Source: Actinomycetes bacterium
GTDB lineage: Bacteria > Actinomycetota > Actinomycetes > Propionibacteriales > Nocardioidaceae
Direction: 5' to 3'
Assembly: GCA_023460975.1 (NCBI GenBank)
Contig: JAEWOG010000051.1
Span: 1 to 64,000, forward strand
Length of the DNA: 64,000 nt
The translations under genes and the position numbers were made by a program. The notes beneath the pieces are model-generated. The model had not been told where the DNA came from and searched no databases. It saw only the letters and a program-made list of their open reading frames with translations. Of this stretch, positions 7,581 through 14,384 are shown one piece after another (position 1 is the first letter of the stretch; every line of letters begins with the position of its first letter).

Positions 7581-8807
7581 TCAGGCTCCGCGCGCGGCTG
7601 CCTCGGCAAGTCGTGCTGCCCGCCGCTCGGCCCGAGCAGCGCGACGCTCCTCGATCTCGGCGCGCTTGGAGTCCTTCTCGGCCTCCTTCTCCGCGGCCTC
7701 GCGCTCGGCCTCCTCGCGCTCAGCGCGTTCGGCCTCCTCGTGGGCCTTCGCCACCTTGTCCTCGTCCTCATCGGCCCCCAGCCAGACCGAGGTGTCGACC
7801 TTGACCTTGACCTTCGTACGGGCCGTGGTCGCCTGCTGCTCGCCGTCGACTTCGACGGGTCCACGGCTGACCTTCGTGGCCTTGCTCGCTGCCGCCTTCT
7901 GACGGGCCTGGGCCGCGGCCTCCTCGGACGCCCGCAGCACCGGCACACCGCTGCGTCGCTTGGACTGGCCCGGACGCGCACCGGCCGATCCCCCGCCGGC
8001 CCGCATCGGCATCCCGCCACCCATGGGCATGGACCCCGAGGCCGCCTGCCGGCTCTGGGCCACGGCCTTCGAGAACACCGACGTGGGAATGATCCCCCCA
8101 GCCATCGCGCTCGTCGCGGGCATGGACATGGACGGCGCCTGGAACGAGACCGCCCCCGGCATTCCCAGCGCGTTCACTCCCGGAGCCGTGAACGTCGCGC
8201 CCGACTCGGCCTGACCGAACACGTCCTCCTGGGCCGAGCCGTAGGTGATGTCGGGAACGATGGTGACGTCGGCCCCGCTGCCCGACGACGCGACGGCCGC
8301 CACGAGCGAGCCACGCGAGGACTCGAACGTGGAACGGGCGGTGCTCAGCTCGGAGGCGCGGTCGTACAGCTTGGAGTCGAGCTCGCCACGAATCGAGCGG
8401 GCAGCGATGAGGCCCTGGTTGACCTTGTCGGTGTCGCTGTCCTCGGCGGGCCAGAACAGCAGCACCTTCTCCGCCCCGACGAACTCGTGCGGGATCAGCT
8501 TGACCTTGACCCAGTCCTGGTCGAGCCGCTGCTGCGTCGCCTCCAGCTCGCCGGCGATCACACCCAACGTCCCGGCGATCTGTCGCGCCACCTCGGCCAT
8601 GCCGTCCAGGCCCGACACGATCAGTCGGTGCTGCGCATCAAAACTCTCCGCGGCGCTCGACTCCCACGCGTCTCCCACGACGCGGCGCACTGCCTCGATG
8701 ACCCGGTCAGCCGTGGCGCTGACCTGGTCGGCCACGCCGCTCCACGCGGTTGCGGCAGAGGTGAGCGGGAACGGGTCGTACTGGAGCTGCCAGAGGTTGG
8801 GGATCAT
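7581..8807 (-). CDS. WXG-type putative type VII secretion substrate with charged coiled-coil tail
   Basis: This 408-residue protein has three parts. Residues 1-100 form a long alpha-helical hairpin with GDAWESSAAESF at the turn, a WXG100-like feature. The middle is low-complexity, rich in Gly, Met, Pro and Ala (GSMPMGGGMPMRAGGG). The C-terminal ~70 residues are an extreme Glu/Arg/Ala coiled coil. There is no signal peptide or membrane segment, consistent with export through a type VII (ESX) system. It overlaps the upstream EspC-like gene by four bases and probably forms a bicistron with it. Family assignment is by architecture only; the function is unknown. No secretion machinery is in the window. 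Confidence 0.6.
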   Translation of the reverse strand: MIPNLWQLQYDPFPLTSAATAWSGVADQVSATADRVIEAVRRVVGDAWESSAAESFDAQHRLIVSGLDGMAEVARQIAGTLGVIAGELEATQQRLDQDWVKVKLIPHEFVGAEKVLLFWPAEDSDTDKVNQGLIAARSIRGELDSKLYDRASELSTARSTFESSRGSLVAAVASSGSGADVTIVPDITYGSAQEDVFGQAESGATFTAPGVNALGMPGAVSFQAPSMSMPATSAMAGGIIPTSVFSKAVAQSRQAASGSMPMGGGMPMRAGGGSAGARPGQSKRRSGVPVLRASEEAAAQARQKAAASKATKVSRGPVEVDGEQQATTARTKVKVKVDTSVWLGADEDEDKVAKAHEEAERAEREEAEREAAEKEAEKDSKRAEIEERRAARAERRAARLAEAAARGA

Positions 8808-9229
8808 CCGCGACCGCCTCCGTTGCCCTTGCCGCCGCCGTTGCCGTGCCCGCCGCCGTGGCCGCCACCGTTGCCCTTGTCGCCACCCTTGCCGCCGAAC
8901 TCGATCTGGCGCGGACCCTCGACCTGGTGGCGCGTGCGGTCCATCTCCTCGGCCGCCCGGTCGTCGACGCCCTGCACCTCCATCGCGGTGGCGAGGACAG
9001 CCTGAACGGCATCGGTGAGCGTGCTGCCCAAAGTGTTGACGAGGTCCTGGGCCGTGGTCACCGCGGTCGCGTACGTCTCCTGGACGGTGGGCGTCGCGGG
9101 ACTGTCACCCATCGTCATGCACGCGGCACCGAGGACGGCGACGGCCTCCTGCCAGCGCCCGAGAAGCTCTTGGGTGCACGCATCACACTCACTGGCGAGT
9201 TCCACGAGGTGGGGCGGTGCCACTCGCAT
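8804..9229 (-). CDS. Small EspC/WXG100-like helical protein with Gly-rich tail
   Basis: This 141-residue protein starts at ATG 9229, 8 bases after a GGAG ribosome site. The first ~95 residues are helical and resemble ESX-associated small proteins of the EspC/DUF2580 kind: an opening 'V-x-P-x-x-L-x-x-L-A' followed by an A-x-x-x-V-rich helix, a break and a second helix. The last ~35 residues are nearly pure Gly/Lys/His/Asn (GGGHGGGHGNGGGKGNGGG), a flexible tail. The stop overlaps the start of the larger WXG-type gene. The likely role is as heterodimer partner of that protein; this is inferred from position. Confidence 0.55.
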   Translation of the reverse strand: MRVAPPHLVELASECDACTQELLGRWQEAVAVLGAACMTMGDSPATPTVQETYATAVTTAQDLVNTLGSTLTDAVQAVLATAMEVQGVDDRAAEEMDRTRHQVEGPRQIEFGGKGGDKGNGGGHGGGHGNGGGKGNGGGRG

Positions 9230-9443
9230 ACGAATACTCCTGAGAACGTGATTCGACGGCCCCGTCCCCCTACCCGGGCCGTTCCCACCCAAACCGGTTC
9301 CTCGCGAAAATCTTGTCGCTTTCTGTTTGAGGCAGCCCCGGACGGGGAACGTGCCCGCCACGGCCACTGGCCATGCCGGCGACCAACCCCAGTCATCTCG
9401 GAGCCCTCCGCACGGAGGGACGACACCAACGAGGGAGAGCCCC
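9230..9443. other. Divergent promoter region between two ESX-like transcription units
   Basis: This 214-base non-coding stretch separates minus-strand 9229 from plus-strand 9444. The minus gene has a GGAG site and the plus gene has GGGAGAG. A short AT-richer patch 'cgcgaaaatcttgtcgctttctg' (around 9303) is the best candidate for promoter or operator sequence. No clear -35/-10 pair could be chosen. Confidence 0.4.
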
Positions 9444-10691
9444 ATGCAGCAGATGACCATCGACTTGTCCGAGCTCGATGCGTGGGCCGAACAGGTCGAC
9501 CGAGCCAGCGCCGACCTCGAAGGCATCAGCCGCAACGCGCAGGGCCGGCTGACCCAGTCCGACTTCGGCCCGATCCTCGAGACGATGATGGGCTCGTACA
9601 ACACCCTCACCTCGCAGGTGAACACCACGCTGGCCGAGGACGCCAAGCGCGTGCAGAACCACGCCGAGGCGCTGCGGGCCACCGCCCGCGACTTCGCCCT
9701 CACCGAGACGGGCATCGCCGCGCGCTACCGCTCCCCGTTCGCGGACGCCCGCGACGGGTCGAGCCGTTTTTGGGATGTCGCCGACACCACCATCGCCTCC
9801 GCCAAGCCCAGCGTCTCCGAGCTGCCTCGAGTGAGCTTCGGCTTCCCCTACGACACCGTGTGCGACATCGTCCGCATGCTCACCGGCTTCGACATCCGCG
9901 CCGAGCTCGCCGAGAAGATCGGCGGAGACGTGGTGTCCGCCTCGACGCAGGGCTCCTCCTTCGAGGGCCTGGGCAAGGCCATGAAGGGGGTCTCCCAGAA
10001 CCTCGCCGCCGGGGGCAGGGAAGTCGCCGGTACGTGGGAGGGCGGCGCCTCGGACGCCGCGCTCAACCAGATCGGCCAGTGGGTCGGCGAGCTGGACAGC
10101 CAGGCCGGACGCCTCGTCCAGATGGGCATCAACCTCGTCCAGACCTGCCGCAACGCGTGGAACGTCGCCAAGTCGGTGGTCCAGTGCATCAAGTCGGCGG
10201 TCCAGACGGTGTCCTCGGCGCTGGCCACGATGAGCATCCCCGGCGTGGGCTGGGCCCGCGTCGTCCAGGCCGTCTTCCAGGCGCTGATGGCCCTCATGAA
10301 GGCGTTCAAGGTCATCAAGCAGTTCATCAGCCTGCTCAAGACGCTGGTCGGCTACATCAAGCAGATCAAGACGTTCTTCGACACCGGCAAGCTGCCCGAC
10401 GCCACGGCCACCGAGGGCGCATCCGGTGCTCCCGGCACGGTGATCGCAGACCCCGGAGCGGTCACCCCGCCCGAGTACGCGAGCGGCAGGACGCCGGGAG
10501 GCACGGCACCCGCACCTGCGCCCGTGCCGTCGCCGCCCGTCTCCTCGACACCTCCGCCCAGTTCCACCACTCCTCCGCCCAGCTCCACCACTCCTCCGCC
10601 CAGCTCATCCACTCCTCCGGGGGCCAACGATCCCGCGCAGCCCGGCGGCAACGGATCCGTACGCGAGCCGATCTTCGGGGGGTCCCAGTGA
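9444..10691 (+). CDS. Double-WXG ESX-like large substrate with hydrophobic C-helices and Pro/Ser/Thr tail (copy A)
   Basis: This is a 415-residue protein. Residues 1-95 form an EspC-like helical hairpin (FGPILETMMGSYNTL...ALRATARDFALTETGIAARY). A conserved middle block begins LPRVSFGFPYDTVCDIVRMLTGFDIRAELAEKIGGDVVSASTQ (about 131-175). A second WXG-like hairpin follows, with TWEGGAS at its turn (about 197-203). Then come hydrophobic helices (about 250-310) and a PPPSSTT-repeat tail. The start is ATG 9444 after GGGAGAG. It is clearly paralogous to 48162-49163, and both are followed by a related small acidic gene. There is no signal peptide. It probably exits by a type VII system and may insert in membranes; the toxin or structural role is unknown. 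Confidence 0.65.
   Translation: MQQMTIDLSELDAWAEQVDRASADLEGISRNAQGRLTQSDFGPILETMMGSYNTLTSQVNTTLAEDAKRVQNHAEALRATARDFALTETGIAARYRSPFADARDGSSRFWDVADTTIASAKPSVSELPRVSFGFPYDTVCDIVRMLTGFDIRAELAEKIGGDVVSASTQGSSFEGLGKAMKGVSQNLAAGGREVAGTWEGGASDAALNQIGQWVGELDSQAGRLVQMGINLVQTCRNAWNVAKSVVQCIKSAVQTVSSALATMSIPGVGWARVVQAVFQALMALMKAFKVIKQFISLLKTLVGYIKQIKTFFDTGKLPDATATEGASGAPGTVIADPGAVTPPEYASGRTPGGTAPAPAPVPSPPVSSTPPPSSTTPPPSSTTPPPSSSTPPGANDPAQPGGNGSVREPIFGGSQ
10551..10613 (+). repeat. Three 21-bp tandem repeats encoding PPPSSTT
   Basis: Three consecutive 21-base units (10551-10571, 10572-10592, 10593-10613) of 'cctccgcccagctccaccact' with few changes encode a wall-spanning or linker-like Pro/Ser/Thr tail. 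Confidence 0.85.
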
Positions 10692-11119
10692 CCAACGAGG
10701 CGTCTTCCCACACTGTCGGCGAGAGCGCTTCGGAGCGCGAGCTCCTCGCCGCGTTCCAGGCGGCCAGCGAGGACCTGGGCACCCTGCAGGCGGACCTCCA
10801 ACAGACCTTGGACGACATGAATTCGCGTCCGCTGCTCAGCGATGAGGAGCGCGAGGCCCTGGAGAAGCAGGCCGAGTCCGGCCAGCTGGGCGAGGAGATG
10901 AAGGAGCTCGTCACCAAGATCAAGGGGGGCGAGGACTCCTGGGAGGCCGTCTTCGCCGGCGAGTCCCCCAACGGATCCCTGTTGCAGGGCCACCTCACCA
11001 AGCTGGTGGAGGACAACATCGAGGACCTTCAGCTCGCGTTCGAGGACCTCCTCGATGCCGAGGAGGCCAAGGGCAACTTCATCCTGGACGAGCTCGCACA
11101 ACTGCGCGAGGACGACTGA
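10688..11119 (+). CDS. Small acidic helical partner protein of the ESX-like cassette (copy A)
   Basis: This 143-residue, strongly acidic protein is predicted to be all helical. The GTG start overlaps the TGA of the large WXG protein (GTGA), so the two are coupled. The diagnostic core is RPLLSDEEREALEKQAESGQLGEEMKELVTKIKGGEDSWEAVFAGES. It aligns with the product of 49156-49512 as PLL-[ST]-x-EERE-...-A-x-x-G-x-x-G-x-EM-x-E-...-G-E-x-x-WE-x-x-x-x-G. I do not recognise a named family. Its conserved partnership suggests a chaperone, escort or immunity-like protein for the upstream substrate; that is inference. Confidence 0.6.
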   Translation: MTNEASSHTVGESASERELLAAFQAASEDLGTLQADLQQTLDDMNSRPLLSDEEREALEKQAESGQLGEEMKELVTKIKGGEDSWEAVFAGESPNGSLLQGHLTKLVEDNIEDLQLAFEDLLDAEEAKGNFILDELAQLREDD

Positions 11120-11128
11120 CCCGACGTC

Positions 11129-11168
11129 GACGGGGGTCGCAGGGGCACATGTCCCTGCGACCCCCGTC
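11129..11168 (+). terminator. Strong hairpin terminator after cassette A
   Basis: GACGGGGGTCGCAGGG (11129-11144) pairs perfectly with 11153-11168 around an 8-base loop, starting 9 bases after the TGA. There is no U-tract, as is common in actinobacterial terminators. Confidence 0.8.
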
Positions 11169-11196
11169 GTCGTGTCCGCCTCACCCACGCTGACCT

Positions 11197-11224
11197 GCGA
11201 AAACTACATCTTTGTAGTTCTCGC
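11197..11224. promoter_or_regulatory. 28-bp near-perfect dyad (AACTACA-N4-TGTAGTT core)
   Basis: The 12-base arms GCGAAAACTACA (11197-11208) and TGTAGTTCTCGC (11213-11224) match at 11 of 12 positions around TCTT. It sits 100 bases upstream of the DUF1906 gene, outside the upstream terminator. The TACA...TGTA core resembles BlaI/MecI-type operators. Just downstream, GTTAC (11233) and GTGAC (11242) form a direct repeat reminiscent of MtrA-type half-sites at wall-hydrolase promoters. Both resemblances are from memory. Confidence 0.6.
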
Positions 11225-11323
11225 GAACCCCTGTTACGGATGTGACTGGTGTGTTTATGGTGCTTGCGCGTCCGTTGGGCCGGACGCCCTTCCCTCTGCT
11301 GTCGAAGCCCACCTGGAGCACCC

Positions 11324-12697
11324 ATGCGCATCCGTCCCGCGCGTCGCGGACGCCGCACCCTGGCCGCCGTGACGACCCTGGTCGCAGCCCTCACGCTGAG
11401 CGCACCCGCGGCCGTCGCCGAGCCCACTGAGCAGGCCGCGTCGAAGCAGGCCAGCTCGCAACAGATCGCGCTCGCGACGCCCGGCGACTTCACCGGGTAT
11501 GGCTTCGACCAGTGCGTCGCTCCCACCCAGGCGGCCATGGATGCCTGGCGCAAGCACTCCCCCTTCAGCGCCGTCGGCATCTACATCTCCGGCGACTCCC
11601 GTGGCTGCCGCAGCCAGCCGAACCTCAGCCCGACCTGGGTCGCGACCCAGGTCGCCAAGGGGTGGCGCCTGCTGCCGATCGCACTGGGCCCCCAGGCGTC
11701 GTGCCGCAAGGACTTCCCGCGCTACTCCGACGACTTCAAGATCAGCCCCAAGCCCGCGAACAACTACGCCGCAGCGCTCGCCCAGGGCGCCGCCGAGGCC
11801 GACAAGAACGCCGCCGACGCGACCGCGCTCGGCATCGCCGCGGGCAGCACCCTCTGGTACGACCTAGAGGCCTTCACCCTCAGTGACACCCACTGCCGCG
11901 AGTCGGCCCTCCAGTTCGTCTCGGGCTGGGTCACCCGGATCAAGGCGCTCGGCTACGTCGCAGGCTTCTACTCCTCAGCGTCCTCCGGCATCAAGATGCT
12001 CGATGACGCCCGGACGTTGCGCCCCGGCCAGTTCGCCCTGCCCGACCGCATCTGGATCGCGCGGTGGGACGGGGCCGCCAACACCTCCACGACGTACATC
12101 CCCGAGGACGGATGGCGTCCCGGCGGCCGGATGAAGCAGTACCTCGGCGGCCACCGCGAGACGTGGGGCGGCGTCACGATCAACATCGACAGCAACTACC
12201 TCGACCTGGGTGCCGGGTCGCAGGCGCCCAGCGAGTCCCACTGCGGCGGCGTCAAGGTCGGCTTCTGGAAGTACCCGGCCGTCTCCCCGAGCTCGGGGCC
12301 CGCCACCCGCATCAAGGCTCTCCAGTGCCTGCTGACCGAGCAGAAGGTCTACTCAGGGCCGATCGACGGCACCTGGAACGACGCCCTCACCGTGGCCGCA
12401 CAGGCGTGGCAGTCCAAGCGAGGCTTCGCCGCCACGACGACCTGGTCCACGCCGCACTGGGTGGCCCTCCTGGCCGCCGGGAACGGCAAGGTCGTCAAGT
12501 ACGGCGCCACCGGGGACGGCGTCTACCGCCTCCAGCGGGCACTCAACGCCGCCGGGGCGGGCAAGTTCAAGGCGACTGGTCTCTTCGACGCGAAGACCGA
12601 GGCCGCCCTCAAGAACTACCAGCGCTCGCGCCGCCTGGCCATCAGCGGTGTCGGCACCTCGCAGACCTGGAAGTCCCTCAAGAAGGGTCTCGTCTGA
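11324..12697 (+). CDS. Secreted DUF1906 (glycoside-hydrolase-like) protein with two peptidoglycan-binding domains
   Basis: This 457-residue exported protein begins with a classic signal peptide (RRGRR, hydrophobic core, APAAVA|EP near residue 32). Residues about 45-300 form a DUF1906 TIM-barrel domain (Rv2525c-like): GYGFDQCVAPTQAAMDAWR, AVGIYISGDSR, LWYDLEAF and IDSNYLD. Two PG_binding_1 helical domains follow (about 312-375 and 388-452), with IKALQCLLTEQKVYSGPIDGTW and VYRLQRALNAAGAGKFKATGLFDAKTEAALK. ATG 11324 follows CTGGAG. It probably acts on or binds the cell wall. An upstream dyad (11197-11224) may control it. Its neighbours are ESX-like substrates, suggesting an envelope-remodelling context. 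Confidence 0.85.
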   Translation: MRIRPARRGRRTLAAVTTLVAALTLSAPAAVAEPTEQAASKQASSQQIALATPGDFTGYGFDQCVAPTQAAMDAWRKHSPFSAVGIYISGDSRGCRSQPNLSPTWVATQVAKGWRLLPIALGPQASCRKDFPRYSDDFKISPKPANNYAAALAQGAAEADKNAADATALGIAAGSTLWYDLEAFTLSDTHCRESALQFVSGWVTRIKALGYVAGFYSSASSGIKMLDDARTLRPGQFALPDRIWIARWDGAANTSTTYIPEDGWRPGGRMKQYLGGHRETWGGVTINIDSNYLDLGAGSQAPSESHCGGVKVGFWKYPAVSPSSGPATRIKALQCLLTEQKVYSGPIDGTWNDALTVAAQAWQSKRGFAATTTWSTPHWVALLAAGNGKVVKYGATGDGVYRLQRALNAAGAGKFKATGLFDAKTEAALKNYQRSRRLAISGVGTSQTWKSLKKGLV

Positions 12698-13141
12698 TCA
12701 GGCGGGCGGGCCCACCAGGAGCGCGACCCCGGTCAGACCGACCACGGCCACGACACCGACGGCAGCGCCCTGCCACGGCTTGCGTACGAGGAACGCGACC
12801 AGCTTCTCGAGCGGGCTGACCGGCTCCTGCGCGCGCAGCCGCCAGGCATCCGACAGCAGCGAGTGCTTGGCCAACGACGCCTCGAACGGCAGGGTCGCGA
12901 ACGGCGGAATCGCGCAGGCGATGCCCGCGGCGAACCGCCCGAACGACCACTTCTGGTCGATCCAGACCATGCCGGTCACCAAGCAGTAGGCGATGAAGAC
13001 GACGCCGTGGGCCATCCCGAAGACCCGCACGGCGAGCTCGGTGGTCTCCGTGACGTACTTGAGGAACATGCCGAGCAGGAGCAGCGCCCAGGTGACGGCC
13101 TCAGAGCGCGCCAGCAGACGGTGAAGGCGAACCGGGCTCAT
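12698..13141 (-). CDS. DUF3817 family membrane protein
   Basis: This 147-residue membrane protein has about four hydrophobic segments. It carries the DUF3817 landmarks EAVTWALLLLGMFLKYVTE near the N-terminus and the helix GMAHGVVFIAYCLV with its central GxxHG motif. Its function is unknown. The start overlaps the stop of purQ by four bases, so it is translationally coupled to the purSQ operon. The stop abuts the convergent DUF1906 gene without a gap. Confidence 0.8.
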   Translation of the reverse strand: MSPVRLHRLLARSEAVTWALLLLGMFLKYVTETTELAVRVFGMAHGVVFIAYCLVTGMVWIDQKWSFGRFAAGIACAIPPFATLPFEASLAKHSLLSDAWRLRAQEPVSPLEKLVAFLVRKPWQGAAVGVVAVVGLTGVALLVGPPA

Positions 13142-13806
13142 GCGAACGCACGCTCCACCAGGGAGGTGAAGAACCCCAGCCCCTCGGTGCCCGGACCAGT
13201 GAGGTCCTCGACGGCGTGCTCGGGGTGAGGCATCAGCCCGACCACGTTGCCCCGCTCGTTGGAGATCCCGGCGATGTCGCGCGCCGAGCCGTTGGGGTTC
13301 ACGCCGACGTAGCGCGCGACCACACGGCCCTGGCCCTCCAACATGTCCAAGGTGGTCTCATCGGCGATGTAGTTGCCCTCGCCGTTCTTGAGGACGACCG
13401 TGATCTCCTGGTTCGCCTCGTACGCGCTCGTCCACGCGGTCGAGGCGTTCTCGATGCGCAGCGTCTGGTCGCGACACACGAACTTGCGGTGGTCGTTGCG
13501 AATGAGCGCACCCGGCAGCAGGTGGGACTCGCACAGGATCTGGAACCCGTTGCAGATCCCGAGCACCGGCATGCCCTTGCCCGCGGCCTCGATCACCTCG
13601 GTCATCACCGGGGAGAAGCGCGAGATCGCGCCGCAGCGCAGGTAGTCGCCGTACGAGAAGCCGCCGGGCAGCACGACCGCGTCCACGCCACGCAGGTCGT
13701 GGTCGCCGTGCCACAGCGCCACCGCCTCGTGGCCGCCGATCCGGACCGCGCGGCGCGCGTCGACGTCGTCGAGTGTCCCCGGGAAGGTGACGACCCCGAC
13801 GCGCAT
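13138..13806 (-). CDS. purQ: Phosphoribosylformylglycinamidine synthase subunit PurQ
   Basis: This glutaminase subunit of FGAM synthase delivers ammonia to PurL. The 222 residues form a class I glutamine amidotransferase: LPGGFSYGDYLR (47-57), the nucleophile Cys85 in GICNG, and His194/Glu196 in MPHPEH complete the triad. The start codon shares one base with the purS stop (TGATG), so purS-purQ-DUF3817 form an overlapping operon. The usual third member, purL, is displaced to 5224-7509. Confidence 0.97.
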   Translation of the reverse strand: MRVGVVTFPGTLDDVDARRAVRIGGHEAVALWHGDHDLRGVDAVVLPGGFSYGDYLRCGAISRFSPVMTEVIEAAGKGMPVLGICNGFQILCESHLLPGALIRNDHRKFVCRDQTLRIENASTAWTSAYEANQEITVVLKNGEGNYIADETTLDMLEGQGRVVARYVGVNPNGSARDIAGISNERGNVVGLMPHPEHAVEDLTGPGTEGLGFFTSLVERAFA

Positions 13807-14078
13807 CAGGCGCGGTGCCTTGCGCTCGCGCCGTCGCCCTCGACGTGGACTGCGAAGTCCTCGATCACGGGATTGGACAACAGGGTCTCGGCGATCTGCT
13901 CGACCGCGGCCAGGGACTCGGGCGTGACGTCACCGTCGATCTCGAGTTCGAACCGCTTGCCCTGACGGACATCGACGACTCCGTCGAAACCGAGGCGGGG
14001 CAGTGCACCCAGCACGGCCTTGCCCTGGGGGTCGAGGATCTCGGGCTTGGGCATGACGTCGACGACGTAACGGGCCAC
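13806..14078 (-). CDS. purS: Phosphoribosylformylglycinamidine synthase subunit PurS
   Basis: PurS is the small 90-residue bridging subunit of the PurLQS FGAM synthase. It has the family pattern VVDVMPKPEILDPQGKAVLGAL...GFDGVVDVRQGKRFELE and ends with LLSNPVIEDFAVHVE. GTG 14078 is chosen because AAGGAG lies 10 bases upstream; the open frame continues further but loses the family N-terminus. It is the first gene of the purS-purQ-DUF3817 operon. Confidence 0.95.
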   Translation of the reverse strand: MARYVVDVMPKPEILDPQGKAVLGALPRLGFDGVVDVRQGKRFELEIDGDVTPESLAAVEQIAETLLSNPVIEDFAVHVEGDGASARHRA

Positions 14079-14191
14079 GGAGTGAACTCCTTGCTCGGGC
14101 GGGCGATCGCCCTCAGTGTAGGCGCGCAACCCCCACGACGGCCCATCGCGTCCGGCGGCGGGACGCACCCCGCCCTCGGGCGTCGCCGAGG

Positions 14192-14377
14192 TCAGGCCGA
14201 GGGGGGACGCTTCGCGAGCGTGATCAGGAGTGCAACCCCCAGCCCGGCCACCAGCGCGCCGAGGATTCCGTACGTCTCGGAGTCGAAGGGGCCATCGATC
14301 CAGCCGTTGCCCTGGGCGGCGACAAGACCGCCGCCCAGGACCATCACCAGGGCCAGTGCCAGGCCCACGTACTTCAT
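14192..14377 (-). CDS. Small two-TM membrane protein
   Basis: This 61-residue hypothetical has two hydrophobic helices, YVGLALALVMVLGGGLVAAQ and TYGILGALVAGLGVALLITLAKR, ending in a short basic tail. Either ATG 14377 or the adjacent GTG 14380 could be the start. It begins 8 bases after the stop of the acyl-CoA ligase and is probably co-transcribed with it. I do not recognise the family. Confidence 0.55.
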   Translation of the reverse strand: MKYVGLALALVMVLGGGLVAAQGNGWIDGPFDSETYGILGALVAGLGVALLITLAKRPPSA

Positions 14378-14384
14378 CACCGGG

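Noticed and set aside
5179..7902. 907-codon open frame on the plus strand
   Set aside because: It is antisense to purL, whose product is unmistakable; long antisense frames are expected at this GC.
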